Assembly: GCA_019828595.1 (NCBI GenBank)
Contig: JAHQRK010000027.1
Coordinates: forward strand, 248,001-312,000
Direction: 5' to 3'
Origin: Aphanomyces cochlioides
Lineage: Eukaryota; Oomycota; Saprolegniomycetes; Saprolegniales; Verrucalvaceae
DNA length: 64,000 bases
Below, in pieces: positions 1 through 11,451 of the stretch. Within the stretch, counting starts at the first letter, position 1; each line of letters starts with the position of its first letter. A model generated the notes under the pieces. It saw only the letters and a program-made list of their open reading frames with translations. It searched no databases and was not told the origin of the DNA. Position numbers and translations under genes: made by a program.

Positions 1-408
1 TCTCAAGTCGCTCAGGGTCGTCGACCTACGACTTGACTCACCCATGACTAAAAGAAAAATGACGTCACTAACAACGAATTGCAAGCCGCAGATTTTTTGT
101 CTGACTCTTTCTCCAAATTTCCCCCTTATCTTGAATTTTCTATAGTATGAATTTTTACACAATGGAAAAAGTCAGTCCATTTTTCTGACGTTTACGGATA
201 TTTTTCAATATCCGTCTGACTATTTCATATGAATGTCAAAACCCGAAGTTTTCTTCAAAACTTTATGCTTCACCTGAGCGGAACCTCTCAAAAGTCTATA
301 ATCGTCCGCAAATAAATCCGTGACTCGTACACCATCCATTGGATAGAAATAATCACCTCGACCAATCATTTAACTAATATAGACTAAATCTCATTCAGAA
401 AATCTTCA
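1..408. other. non-coding flank of Harbinger element 1
   Basis: AT-rich sequence with no convincing gene. A short self-complementary stretch around 194-212 (GGATATT..AATATCC) is the only structure I see. It presumably includes one end of the Harbinger element, but I could not identify a terminal inverted repeat. Confidence 0.4.
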
Positions 409-1089
409 ATGACGACACCAACACCAACGAAGCGCCGTAAGTTCACTGACAAGGAGGATGTGATGCTCTTGAGGCAAATCAATGCTGAAAGACCCTTTGA
501 GGCACGACAAGGTGAAATCATGAAGGTATGGGCATCCATTGCTCAAGCATTGTCAGAGCAGGTCGATTTCGTACGACCTGCATTCGACGCCAAGAAAGCC
601 CAGCACCGATTTGGTGTTCTTATAGAAGGCCATCGAGCCTATGACCGCGAATCTGCGCGTGCTTCGGGGGTATCGGAGGAGTACGACGAGAAACTACAAC
701 TCCTGGATGAACTTCTCTCGGCTCTTGATGATACCAAAGCCGAGGAAAAAGAACGTTCAAGTCGAGCACTCATTGACAACCAGCGCATGGAATCCGAAGG
801 GGAAATTGTGCGTGCTTCGGCCCTTGCCTCTCTCGGGAAACGCAAAGCAGAACATGGCGAAACTGAGGTCACAATGAATGGTGGTGGTCGAGTTTTGAAG
901 TTGTTTAATGCGATCCAAGATGATGCGAAAACAGACTTGGACTTTAGAAAAGAGGAGCTGGAATTTTGAAAATTTCAGTACGAATCTGACTTAGCTGAAC
1001 GCAGGGAAGAGCGCAAGCAAATTGCTGAACAAGCTCGATTAAACCATGAAGCTATGATGGCAATGCTAGACATGCTCAGGAACAGATAA
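409..1089 (+). pseudogene. MYB/SANT-like DNA-binding protein of PIF/Harbinger element 1, one nonsense codon
   Basis: In PIF/Harbinger transposons a second gene encodes a MYB/SANT-like protein that helps the transposase reach DNA. The reading frame starts at ATG 409, with a basic N-terminus (KRRKFTDKED) and a tryptophan-containing helical region (VWASIA) followed by 'KKAQHRFGVL', matching the SANT-like layout. A TGA at 967-969 stops it after 186 codons, but the same frame stays open to TAA 1087-1089 and encodes a charged coiled-coil tail (EERKQIAEQARL), as in the intact homologue at 41155-42022. I therefore read the TGA as a mutation inside a gene of about 226 codons. It converges with the transposase at 1141-2221. 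Confidence 0.75.
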
Positions 1090-1140
1090 TTAACTTGTCA
1101 ATTCAAATGGTTATCGAAATACAGCGTATATTGATGGAAG

Positions 1141-2221
1141 TTAAACATGAGCTACGTCGAAAGTATCTAAGTATTCCTCGAGAGTTGGTGGATCCAGCCC
1201 GAAGTAGAGACTGATTTGATTGTGTTGGAAATGACAGCAATGACAGTTTGTGAGGAGCATTGCTACACAAACAACTTTTGCAACTGGCGACAATCGAATT
1301 TTGGACAAGTTCTTGTAAGTAATAAAGGCCCACAATGACTTCATAAGCATGAAATTCCACTCCACTGATTGCCTCACACGGCTCATGCGCTTGTTGAATA
1401 TCATTTGATCGTCAGTGATGTTAATCCCTTTAAATCCAGACATAATAAACTTTGAGATTCCATACGCAGGATCGCCGTAAATATATCTCATTTCAAAAAG
1501 AGAGATAATCCAGCAAGCTGCTATGTCGAAGAAAGGTTGTGTCATGGCGCCGGCCTTCCATAGGCCCAAAGAAGTGGATACAAATTCCATCAGGGGTAGA
1601 AATTGCTTGATAGCTCAAGCAATGTTGCCTCTTATGCCCACTGTAGATTTGTCGCTGTAAATTTTGGCCATTGCCGGTTGAAGCAATCCGAGTTGTTGCT
1701 ACTTTCGTACCATCTATAAATCCAAAGATATTTGCCAAGGGTGATCCTTTGTTGGAAATTGCTTGGCAGTATCGATTCATGTTTCGTCGAACAAGTTTAA
1801 GGTTGAAGAATAGCAGTTCGCACGAACGATCATATATTTCATCAAATACATACAGAAATATCTCGCACAGGGCGGCTCTTGACCGGCCATAATTCTTAGT
1901 CATGTCATAAAAGCGAGTAGGAAACGCCATTCGACCAAGGAGAATGCAAATGGCTTCATCTCGATGTGCTCGATAGCGATACTCAGTCACAATAACAGCA
2001 GGCAAGCCCAAAAGAAACCCAAGCTTCTTAATCCCAATCACGTCGAAGCGATAATCCAAAATGGCGTTGCCGTCTGTCACATTCGCAAGGTTAATACGCA
2101 CGGCAGGTATCAATGGACGCTCCACAAAGGACATAGCACACAGCTGAAGGAGGAGTCTTCGTCGCGGCGGGGTCTTCGCATGTGGCACGAGGAGTGCAAG
2201 CTCTTGGAGAGGAACTGGCAA
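1141..2221 (-). pseudogene. PIF/Harbinger (DDE_4) transposase, frameshifted
   Basis: DDE-type endonuclease that would cut and paste the Harbinger element. The N-terminal part (2221 down to about 1493) contains 'YRYRAHRDEAICILL' and the first catalytic Asp in FIDGTK, then GHKRQH and RRHDTTFL. The C-terminal part (1590 down to 1141) contains the second Asp in YGDPAYG, NKRMSRVRQSVEW with the catalytic Glu, and the typical end 'LYFGLDPPTLEEYL'. The parts are in different frames; the break lies in a T-run near 1495-1505, consistent with a 1-nt indel. Order and motifs match the second Harbinger transposase at 39860-41035, which is spliced after GHK; here no intron is needed at that place. The N-terminal start is uncertain. 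Confidence 0.85.
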
Positions 2222-2418
2222 GTGTCAAAATTGGAAATGAGCTGTCAAGAAATTCATTATCCGTCCAATTATACGGATGAGAAAAGCTGGAGCTGGGTGG
2301 ACGGCGTGCAGAACTCGTTGGCCACCAGTCCGTTCCCCAGCCGTTCCAGCCATTTATGGCAGATGAAATGTATAATAAGCTGGCTGGGAGCTGGGCGGAC
2401 GGTTTGCAGAACCTCTCT

Positions 2419-3037
2419 ATTATGGATCGTTGTTTGGTCAGTGCTTGCGTGCACGATGCTTTCACCAATATTTTGTGACTTGCGACTTCGGATTCTTTGA
2501 TATTTGTTTGAAATACAAAAGAATTTTTTGTCTTATTTATATATAAAATTTTTGATTATTTCGCTACTACAGTAGATCTCTTGATGCAGCCATCAAGATC
2601 AGCATTTAGGACCAATGGCTCACCGGTTTAGAGTTTTTTTGCTTGATAGCAACGTCATTCATCAAATGCTCGTAGCATAACTTCTTGAACGGCGTAGAAA
2701 AAGCAGAAGAGACCAGCTTGAGGTCGTGTTCGCCTTCCGTTTCCATCGGGGTCGTGTCAATAGTTGACAAAGACAAGTCCATGAGCTAAGATTTCGTTGA
2801 CAATAATAATGCGACTTAGCATCTCCGTCAAGTCAGTGCTGTTGATTGAGCCGTGTACAAGTAATGATACACCAGCGCGGCCTCTCCAATCTTTATCCAT
2901 AATACGCAAGAGGACATATTACGTGTATGTCCTCTTGCGTATTATGGATAAAGATTGGAGAGGCCGCGCTGGTGTATGGTTAATTGTTGTCGCCTGGCAA
3001 GACGGGTGTCGAGTCAAGCATGTCCAACGCTGACGAC
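2419..3037 (+). repeat. left arm of a long inverted duplication (hAT 5' segment)
   Basis: The reverse complement of this arm recurs at 4977-5537 with very high identity. The left arm is longer because of an AT-rich stretch of about 60 nt (near 2502-2563) that the right arm lacks. The right arm runs into the start of the hAT transposase (ATG 5232), so the left arm is a duplicated, inverted copy of that hAT 5' region, placed next to Harbinger element 1. The arms enclose about 1.9 kb containing a Ty3 gag. Confidence 0.9.
2867..2977. repeat. 111-bp near-perfect palindrome, copy 1
   Basis: About 52 bp (starting ATACACCAGCGCGG) is followed by a 7-nt loop and its exact reverse complement. TA flanks the CACCAG..CTGGTG core on both sides, which fits a tiny Tc1/mariner-type MITE or a snap-back element. 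It lies inside the left arm of the larger inverted duplication and recurs in the right arm at 5037-5147. A short reading frame crosses it but is a by-product of the palindrome. Confidence 0.9.
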
Positions 3038-3600
3038 ACCGTCTGACAAAGTTGAAATTGGCCAGAGGCACGTGTGCTCTCAGGGAGTGTATGTCTCTCA
3101 GAAGATTATTCCGTAGCTGTGCTGAGTTTACATCGACACTATACAGTATTGTTTATCTTGTAGTTTTAACTGTAAGCTGGCTAATCTAACTCACTTTTCA
3201 TCATCCTCTCTTGGTCGCTGTCTTCATGCACTACATGGTCTTTCGCTTACACCAGACGTAAGTGCCCATGCCTCGAGACTCCACCCAAGCAGGCTGTAGA
3301 ATGCCCACAGCGTAGGGGAAGGCAGCGGACAGGCTTGAACACTAGTGCTCGCGTAGATCCAACACTGGTCGCTTGAACAGTCAACGTTGAGCCGTTGCGG
3401 GAACCAGATAGGATTACCTCTTCGACCCTCGAGCTATGCCTCCGGGTCCAAAGTCCTCGGTGTCGTAACCAAAAAGTGCTACCAACCGTAGTGTAATTGG
3501 TAAGGTCGGGAACAAGAAGCGAAAGGCGAGCGACCAAGGCGACAAGAGTAGAAAAGAGTAGGTTTAAAGCGAGTTTTAGTAAAATTCATTATTTGGAGGC
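3038..3600. other. leader region before the gag remnant
   Basis: No gene recognised. It could hold the 5' LTR or untranslated leader of the Ty3-type element whose gag follows. I found no second copy of it in the window that would prove an LTR; the flank of the integrase tail at 11.9 kb does not match. Confidence 0.3.
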
Positions 3601-5034
3601 GGATGAAATCAAGGACCTCGACGACATCCGATGAAGCCTCGACATCAAGATCTCCAATCTCGTCCGCGTTGCCAACGGGTTCATTCGACGTCTCGAAGAT
3701 CCGCGAAAGTACTCCAATCGCGCCAAGTATATCTCAGACAAATTTGTCGACGTTCAAACTCACCTGAAATTTTTGAGCGAGCTAATTGGTGAAGAGATCG
3801 ACACCATTCTCGACTACAAACCTAAACCCAAGGAAGAAAAGCCAAAGACCGACGTCCAATCAGAAGCCTCAGATTACTTAGCTAATGTTTAAAGAACTCT
3901 ATTTCACACCAAAAAGAAGAGTTCAAGGCAAAACAAGAAGAAATAAAAGGAAGAAAAAAGAAGACAAAAAAGAAGAATTTAAGAAACATTTCAAGAACGA
4001 ATTAAGAAGTCAAGGCCACAAAAACAGAAGAAAAAAGAAAACATCGAAGAGTTCTTTATGAGGTTGTTTGCGACGATGGAACAGCAGTAGCAGTAGCAAA
4101 TCAATCAGCTGCTGCAGACACAAACCCAAACCCAAGCACGACTTGTCGAGAATCAGCAAGCACTGCAGGAACGCTTGCTGAAGCAACAAGAGCAAGCACA
4201 AGCAGCACCTCAATCGGAGCAGAGCGATATGGAGCGGCGAGTAGAAGGCCTATCTATGCCTGGTTACTACTGGCGCATTAATGAAAGTATCGATCTGTAC
4301 ATTCATCGTGTTGAGACCTTTTTCAAGGTGAAACACTTGAACTGTATGGAAGACAAGGAGATTGAAGCGAGGTGTCTGGCAATGGTTGTCGCCAATCTCA
4401 AAAGTCAAGCGGCGGCATGGTACCAAGAGTTGGCGTGACATGAAGAAGGTAGTGGCCTTACTACCCTGAGCGACTTCGAGAAAGCCCTATGCAAGGCGTT
4501 CGAGCGTGACGACCTACAAGAGCGCCTGCGGACAAGTTGTTTTCACTCCAACAGAAGAATTTTAAGGATCTAATTGAATACATCGAGAAGTTCTGTCGTA
4601 CTTTTACTGATGTGCGTGACATGTCTGAGTTGGACAAGGTGAACTTATTCACGCGCGGCTTGCGACTGAAGACGCGCAAAGAGGTCAAGTACAGACAGTG
4701 TCAAACGTTGTCTTCTGCAATCAATGCAGCGATGGAGTATGAGCGAGCGCATGCAGTGTCACTGGGCACTGTTGGCAAGTCGGAGAGACCATTTCGAGCT
4801 AAGACGTATGATCGAGATCGCGAGCGTCATAAAGAGAGACCACCTCCACGAAGCGAACTGCGTGAGCCTGGCGACATGGAGGTCAACAACCTGTATGTCA
4901 GGCGTGAACACAAGAAGAACCGCAACAAGCTACGCTGCTACAATTGCCAGAAGATCGGGCACATTGCGTCAACGGAGTCGTCAGCGTTGGACATGCTTGA
5001 CTCGACACCCGTCTTGCCAGGCGACAACAATTAA
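3601..5034 (+). pseudogene. Ty3/gypsy-type retrotransposon gag remnant with CCHC knuckle
   Basis: Gag packages the retroelement RNA. A frame with one TGA encodes a helical, charged segment over about 3603-3892 (ending SEASDYLANV). A Gln-rich stretch follows (4080-4200). The gag core starts with PGYYWRINESIDLYIHRVE and runs through AAAWYQELA (stop at 4436) into FSLQQKNFKDLIEYIEKF and LFTRGLR (4537-4690). The zinc knuckle begins CYNCQKIGHIAS at about 4939 but its last cysteine is missing, because the inverted-repeat arm starts at 4977. Several stops and frame changes are present; no protease or pol follows. The last 20 or so residues of the frame belong to the arm, not to gag. Confidence 0.75.
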
Positions 5035-5537
5035 CCATACACCAGCGCGGCCTCTCCAATCTTTATCCATAATACGCAAGAGGACATACACGTAATATGT
5101 CCTCTTGCGTATTATGGATAAAGATTGGAGAGGCCGCGCTGGTGTATCATTACTTGTACACGGCTCAATCAACAGCACTGACTTGACGGAGATGCTAAGT
5201 CGCATTATTATTGTCAACGAAATCTTAGCTCATGGACTTGTCTTTGTCAACTATTGACACGACCCCGATGGAAACGGAAGGCGAACACGACCTCAAGCTG
5301 GTCTCTTCTGCTTTTTCTACGCCGTTCAAGAAGTTATGCTACGAGCATTTGATGAATGACGTTGCTATCAAGCAAAAAAACTCTAAACCGGTGAGCCATT
5401 GGTCCTAAATGCTGATCCTGATGGCTGCATCAAGAGATCTACTGTAGTAGCGAACTCAAAGAATCCGAAGTCGCAAGTCACAAAATATTGGTGAAAGCAT
5501 CGTGCACGCAAGCACTGACCAAACAACGATCCATAAT
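4977..5537 (-). repeat. right arm of the long inverted duplication
   Basis: Reverse complement of 2419-3037 over about 560 bp, including the palindrome at 5037-5147. It contains the natural 5' region and first codons of the hAT transposase that continues downstream, so this arm is likely the parental copy and the left arm the derived one. Its start truncates the gag zinc knuckle. Confidence 0.9.
5037..5147. repeat. 111-bp near-perfect palindrome, copy 2
   Basis: Same palindrome as 2867-2977, with the loop in the opposite orientation as expected from the inverted arms. TA flanks the core on both sides. Each arm could form a stem of about 52 bp on its own. Confidence 0.9.
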
Positions 5538-7352
5538 GTATCGTCAATTCCATGTTTACTTGCATAGAATGCTGCAATCATGCTATGACAAGTTGTGCAG
5601 TCTGTGATAACAACACAACAAAGCCCTGGAACTCATGCTGACAATTCTGGTGTGTTCTATTCTATTCAGGGCATGGGAAAAATACTACAATATCAATTAT
5701 ACGGGTATTGTATTTACGGAATATTTTATTATTGTTTTCCCCAATTTTCAATACAATATTTTATCGGATCAATATTATTGTTGGCCACCATTCGTTGTTT
5801 TGGGTATCAGAATGAACTAGTGGCTACGATCGAACAAGGAAGCATTGGTGATCAACTGCAGACAACTCACAACCAATGCTTTTTGTTCTGCCGTAAACAC
5901 AAATGAGCTCTCATTCATCAATTCTCTCGATTCGTGACGTCGCGTCAGTTGAGCGAATATTTCTTTAATGATTGCGGCAACGGAATGTCTCAATTTTGTA
6001 GCCAAACATCCCAACCATGTCAAAGAGTTTGATGAGTCTCAACGCCTAAATTCATCGTCCATTCGCAGCTACGTTTCGTTGACGAACGAACGAACAACAT
6101 TTATAAGTAGATCAATTGGATCGTTGAAAGGAATCTCCCTTTATGTGAGGTTGAAAACCAAACAACCCGTTTTGTGGTCTCAATGCGTCCAACTACAGTC
6201 AAGACGATCAAAACGTATATACACCATGTCGCCTCAAAAATTGGTGAAGTCATATCATCTGAGATGGGACCGTCATTTGGATTAATGTTTGATGGATGGA
6301 CCAATCACAGCGTCCACTTTATTGGAATGTATGTCATTTACATCGCTGAAGGAATACGTCACAACGCCTACTCGCGTTGTCACCAATGGAACATAGACAA
6401 ACTGCAGAAGGTCATGTCTATTTTATGTCAAATGTATTGGCTTTGTATGGAAAATCAATTGATATGGTGAGATATTTTGTTGCCGACAACTGTTCAACTA
6501 ACCAATCCATTGCATCCCGCATGAACGTGCCTCTTGTTGGATGCGCTAGCCACAGATTCAAGTTGGCTGTGAATCGTTTCTTAGCAGACCATGTCGACAT
6601 CATGGATCAAGTCCAAATCTAATGACACATCTGCGTTTTCCAAACAATAGGGCTGAGCTAACTCGACATACACATCTCAAACCAATCAAATCAAATGCAA
6701 CTCGGTGGTCTTCGGTTCATGACATGCTCCATCGTTATCTCGAAATTCGTGATGCGATTTTAACCATGCCTGCTGTGGAAGAACTTATCCCTCGTGGTCA
6801 TGTTCATCGACGTATTGTATCTCTTGTGGACAAGCTCTCTGAGCTAAATAGTGTGTGTCTGAAGCTTCAAGCTGAAAATCGAACTCTTGCAGAAGTCAGA
6901 CTTCTCTTTGATGCGTGCAAAGAAAAGTATTCTGTGTCTGAACATCTATCAGCGACGTCACGCATTCTTCATGGTGTTGCGTTTGAATCTGCGGTCGTCA
7001 AGCTACAAAATGATCTAATCCTGAATCAACTAGAGACCAAGGCTGTGGAGAAGTTTGCTTTGCAATGTCCACGCGTTGCAAAAGACTATGACACTGGCCA
7101 TGATTTTGCTTCAAACGTGATGAACAAAGCCAAAAAACAAGATACTCCAATTGCCATCAAGTCTCATACGACCCACTCCTCCTGGCGATCCCACCAACAA
7201 GCAATCGATGCGAGCGATTGTTTTCTGGTTTCAAAGTCGTTTTGACATCATTGAGAGCATTAACACTACCAGCAAACTTTGAGAGCATCATGTTCCTTCG
7301 TGCAAAAGGACATGTAGAATGCTTCGACCCTTTTGGGTTGTGGTGGCGATGA
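5232..7352 (+). pseudogene. hAT-family transposase, multiply frameshifted
   Basis: DDE transposase of the hAT superfamily. A likely start is ATG 5232 (MDLSLSTIDTTPMET), leading to SKPVSHW and, one frame on, KSQVTKYW, resembling a BED-finger N-terminus. The catalytic region has GLMFDGWTNHSVHF (about 6281-6325), [14 protein letters not shown] (about 6472-6515) and [15 protein letters not shown]. The frame 6622-7245 gives the insertion domain (SNATRWSSVHDMLHRY). The end, one frame over, has PPTSNRCERLFSGFKVVLTS and stops at 7350-7352; this is the hAT dimerisation tail. At least five frame changes or stops and an AT-rich insertion near 5640-5830 make it non-functional. Confidence 0.8.
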
Positions 7353-9074
7353 CAATTAGTTGCAATGGCCAGGGAGACCTCCTTCGTTCATGTCCATCTA
7401 GCATTAACTTTGGTTAGCAAAGCTATAATCATGCATAATTCGCCTTACCTGTTGTCGGCTCAATGTTTAGCACGGCTGATGTCCTTTTGTCACCTCTCGG
7501 TGCCTTGCTTTCATTCACAAAAATCGTGAAAGTGTCGTTCCGCATTCTAGTTCATCGCCACATTTTCGTAGAGAAGCTTGACGGTAGCTAGGCAGAACTG
7601 CATCATGCATTGGATGTGACTGGGATCTTGTATGGCATTGATGCAGTTCCCTTGCTACCATGAAGCTTCTTCATCGTCAACGACTTTGTCGAACTTACTT
7701 GATCGGATCGAGAGTTAAGATTGTTCAAGCTTTGTGCCGAGGCCAAAGCTGCATGGCAGTCGACGGTACTGGATCAGGCCATCCCAATCACCTGGAGCTT
7801 GGTATGGCCATGATTCAGTGCTGGGCTGCCATGAGGCTTCTTTTGTTCGTCGGTCAAGTTGGTCCAGCGAAACGGTGCGGTGTGCCACACAGAGGGTTTC
7901 CACGTCGTTGTACTAGTCGCAGATACCATTCAAGTTCTTCACCACAGTAAATTGCACCTCTCGCGGTCTTCACATGTCTGCCGACGGCTACGTGTCTTGG
8001 TAACGCATCAAATATCCAAGAGCAGTCTCGAACTGAACTCTGGGACGGGGATCTGGCAACCCAACAATATTCTGCAATTATTGCAATAGTTATTATTGTT
8101 GGTCCTTGTATTGCAGTTATTATTCTTGAGCAGTTTAACGAATTCATCGAGTCTGGGTCGAAGGTCTAGGTTAACCGACGATAGCACTTGCTTGCAGTAG
8201 CAATGGTCGTCATTGCCTGTTTGCGCTCGACCCCGACTCGAAGAATTCATTAATTGTTTGTCCATTGAACAAGTTTTTCTGGCAGGCACAAGTCAGACTA
8301 CTGACCGCTCTCCAGTAGCACTTTGCGTCAATAAATGACCTAGACTTAAGTGTTACTGACGTCGTAAGTAGTTCCAGTACCAAAACTGCTTTGTGTATGT
8401 GGGCACACGGGCAACGAATTTTAGAATAACTAAAATGTTCATTGTTCATGACCGAACTCCCAGGACTCGAACCTGCAACCTCCAGGTTCACATTCCGTCA
8501 CCTGTCACAACGACCACGGGCGTTGACAGGTACACGCAGCAGAAATTGTCTTTAAGACCTCATTTAACTCGTTGAGCTCGAGAAACTCTATCACGACGAC
8601 ACGAATTCTCCTTTAATTTACACGTCGCAATGCATATTCACATCATGGTCCAAGCCCTATGTGTTTTCATCACTATTTTTGTTGTTGACACGGATGATAG
8701 TCGTCTGCTCGCAACTTTAGCGTAAATGGACAACTCTATTCATTCTCTCCCTCACGAGGCGATTTCCTCGCCACTCCCTGTAGATAAAGCGTTCCGAAGG
8801 AAACCTTTTCCTACTCTCGTACCAGCTTGACAAGATATAAACCATAAAAAGTAATGCTCATATGTATTATATTTGACAAGAGTAATGCTGGTGGCATCAC
8901 GATTTCTATTTCCCGTGTAGATCTATCGTCAATACATTTAAATTTTTGTATTCAATACAAGGAACACAATAGGGAAACGGAAATCGTGCGGTTCTGTGCA
9001 CCACTCAAATGTAGTAAACTCTCATTGGTTGAAATTCAGGTGCAAAGAACACGTTAGTCATTTCCAAGTTTATC
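7353..9074. other. unassigned region between hAT and Crypton-like element
   Basis: No gene recognised. Around 7610-7700 and 7800-7860 two stretches resemble each other, suggesting an old local duplication. Near 8455-8475 (minus strand) there is a perfect tRNA-type B-box (GGTTCGAGTCC), and an A-box-like stretch about 100 nt upstream, but no cloverleaf can be drawn. The region probably includes both the 3' end of the hAT element and the 5' end of the Crypton-like element. Confidence 0.3.
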
Positions 9075-11137
9075 ATGCCAGTCGAGGATTTCACGATCCA
9101 ACGCGCGCGAGCCAAGCGGATCTCCGATAGCACGAGAAAAGGATACATATCGGGTCTCAGACAGATTGTAAAATGGATAAAGGTATGTAATTTAATGTTA
9201 CTGGGGCCATAAACCACGCGTAGGAAACAAATATGACTCATCTACTCACAGTGAATGATAACGGCGGCGAGATCATTGACCTCACAGTCTTTACTTACGA
9301 GCATTTCAAACAATTCATAATTCACACAATGCAGTCAAAAGATTTGGAGCCAAATACGCTCTCAAAATATAGAAGTTCCATCAAATCACACTACAAAGAC
9401 ATGAAGATGCCGATTCCAGACGATTACGGCGAAGATCTCAAAGAAATCCTCTCAGGTAGAAGTCGTAATCATCAAAAATTTATATTTATTAGGCATTAGA
9501 AAAATGCATGCTGAGAAGCTGCAAATTGGTGAAAAAATTGTCAGGGGAAAGAAACCCCTTCATTATGCTCTTTACTCAAACCTTTGCGAAAAGTCCTTGC
9601 TCCTGAAAGATGGTGGCTTCACGCACCTTTTTTAATCCTTACGTGGAATCTAATGTGTCGCTCCAAGTCAACAGAAACAATTCATTTGAATCATATTTTG
9701 CTTGAAAATGACTCCATAGGAATATGCTTCTTCAAGACGAAAACACAACAAGATGGTAGCATATGCATCATAACTATAGTTTATTAATTGTACTTCTTAG
9801 GTCTAAACTTGAAAGATCCCCGACATTGCTATGCAAATCCCATGTGTCCTCATACTTGTCTTTTTCTAGCCATTGGAGTCTATTTGGCATGTCATCCAGA
9901 ACTTGGTGTTGGTGCGCTGTTCCCAGGATCAAACCAACGCGAAAGATTCGGCAAATAGCTGGATAAGTTGCTTATTTCTTCTTCTAATGACTCACATATG
10001 CGTCTTTCCAAGAAAGAAATTGGAACCCACTCCATTCGAAAAGGTGTAGCGACCTTTGCATGCTCAGGGTCCACAGCAGGTCCAACAATTGTAAGTGTGT
10101 GCTTGCGTTGCGGGTGGGCTTTAGGCAATGTTCTGGAGCGCTACTTTCGATATGAAAGTGCTGGAGACCAATTTTGTGGTCGTGTCGTTGCAGGCCTACC
10201 ACTAGACTCACCTGAGTTTGCTGTTCTCCCTCCACAATTTACGCCATCCACCTCCGTCCAGAATGCCTTAGCTCTCATGTTTCCCAATCTGTTTGTTCAT
10301 GTATCACTTGTCCCTGTGCTTGAAATCTTGCTTGCCTCACTTGTTCACCACTCCGTTTATCTTTCTTCCAATTTGCCTAGTACACATGCCTTGCTCTCAA
10401 CTCCACTGTTTCGAGATCCTCGGATGCTTGTTATGCTCCGCTCATGTCTTCTTAATGACATGGAGAAGTCTCCAATGAAGCCTTCTGGAATACCACCACA
10501 CGTTCATCTTTATGGTGGAATTCAAAAAAATTTCAACTCAATTGAAGCCTTGCCTCAAATTGTACTTGATGGAATTTCCAAACTGCTTGAAGAGAATGGC
10601 GTTATGGCTGGCAACATTACAAAGGAAGTACTTGAATCAACACTAGCACGTGCATTAAACTGTTTACACACTACAACTAGCCTGGAATCAACGTCACTCA
10701 ACAGCTCTAGCTCAATAACGTATGAAGCTTTCAGTTTGCGGGGTCGTTTTCATCATCTTTCTGAGTCATTCGTCTTTCCAAGTGTTGGTGTCTGTGCTGC
10801 ATGGCATCTTTGGTGGTGTGGCAACGCGTCGCAACGCTGGTCTCCTCTTTGCCAAGCATCGTTTCATGATTTTTCCTGTCGCACCGTCAGAAATACTTAC
10901 TATCAATGGAAATATGTCATGAAGAAAATGGTCAATCTCTTACAGGAGAGATCACACGATGTTCCACGGGCTGGCTCGGACGGCGATGTCGTACAGAGGG
11001 CCTTTGATCAAGCCATCAAACTTCTTCAACACGAAATCAAAACAACCAGAAACAACAAACCACGTCGACTTGAGCAAATGAAAATCTCAACAATAAGTCG
11101 CCTCCTACATGAGAATGAGATGTTACGTAATGCATAA
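9075..11137 (+). pseudogene. Crypton-like (stramenopile type) tyrosine recombinase, copy 1, one nonsense codon
   Basis: Cryptons move by a tyrosine recombinase instead of a DDE transposase. Four exons join in frame: 9075-9182, 9224-9455, 9493-9755 and 9801-11137, with introns of 41, 37 and 45 nt. N-terminal SAM-like core-binding part: TRKGYISGLRQIVKWIK to LSKYRSSIKSHYKDMKMPIP. Catalytic part: Arg in WNLMCRS, Lys-containing strand FFKTKTQQ, HSIRKG box, CGW, and nucleophile Tyr in the RYFRYESAGD region. The C-terminal half carries AAWHLWWCGN..YYQWKYVMKKM, which looks like the W-rich GCR1_C-type DNA-binding domain of other Cryptons. One in-frame TAG (9956-9958) lies between the catalytic Lys strand and HSIRKG; the rest is open. 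Homologous to 13453-15497. Confidence 0.85.
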
Positions 11138-11451
11138 CACAGAAGTTAAACCTTGTTTCTTGTCGTAATAAAGGATTCATGCCTTTTCTTTGTTGTCTTG
11201 ATATGTCCTTGTCGAAACAAGAGCGTCTTGACTTGCGTCGTGTGCGCATGGCCGAACACACAATGCAAAACCATTTCCATTTGGTCTTTTTCATCCAATC
11301 ATTCAACGTCAAAATAGGTGATTCTCCCTGCATTACGATTTCCAGAGACTGCCGAGGAACACAGAGTTGTACTGTACTGTTATTGATAAAAGAATTTATG
11401 ATTCCCCAAATTCTGCCTGTGATACCCTATTTTCTGTGTGTAGGTTTTCTG
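11138..11451. other. no gene seen between Crypton 1 and integrase tail
   Basis: Crypton 3' flank. A reading frame from 11179 begins with ATG but shows no recognisable domain and ends in a hydrophobic stretch; I do not support it as a gene. Confidence 0.3.

Larger units (their letters stand above)
409..2221. mobile_element. PIF/Harbinger transposon 1 (coding core, decayed)
   Basis: Two convergent genes, MYB-like on plus and DDE_4 transposase on minus, form the coding core. The same convergent arrangement occurs in the second copy at 39.9-42.0 kb. Both genes carry a disabling change, so this copy could not supply its own proteins. Element ends were not found; bounds given are those of the genes. 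Confidence 0.75.

Noticed and set aside
2797..3033. 78-aa frame, identical in the inverse copy at 4981-5217
   Set aside because: It crosses the palindrome and exists because both inverted arms contain the same sequence; no domain, no splice support.
3480..3530. tRNA-like A box (GTAGTGTAATTGGT)
   Set aside because: No B box or stems follow at the right distance.
8440..8580. tRNA gene on the minus strand
   Set aside because: Only the T-arm words fit; the acceptor stem has no 5' partner and the anticodon arm cannot be folded.
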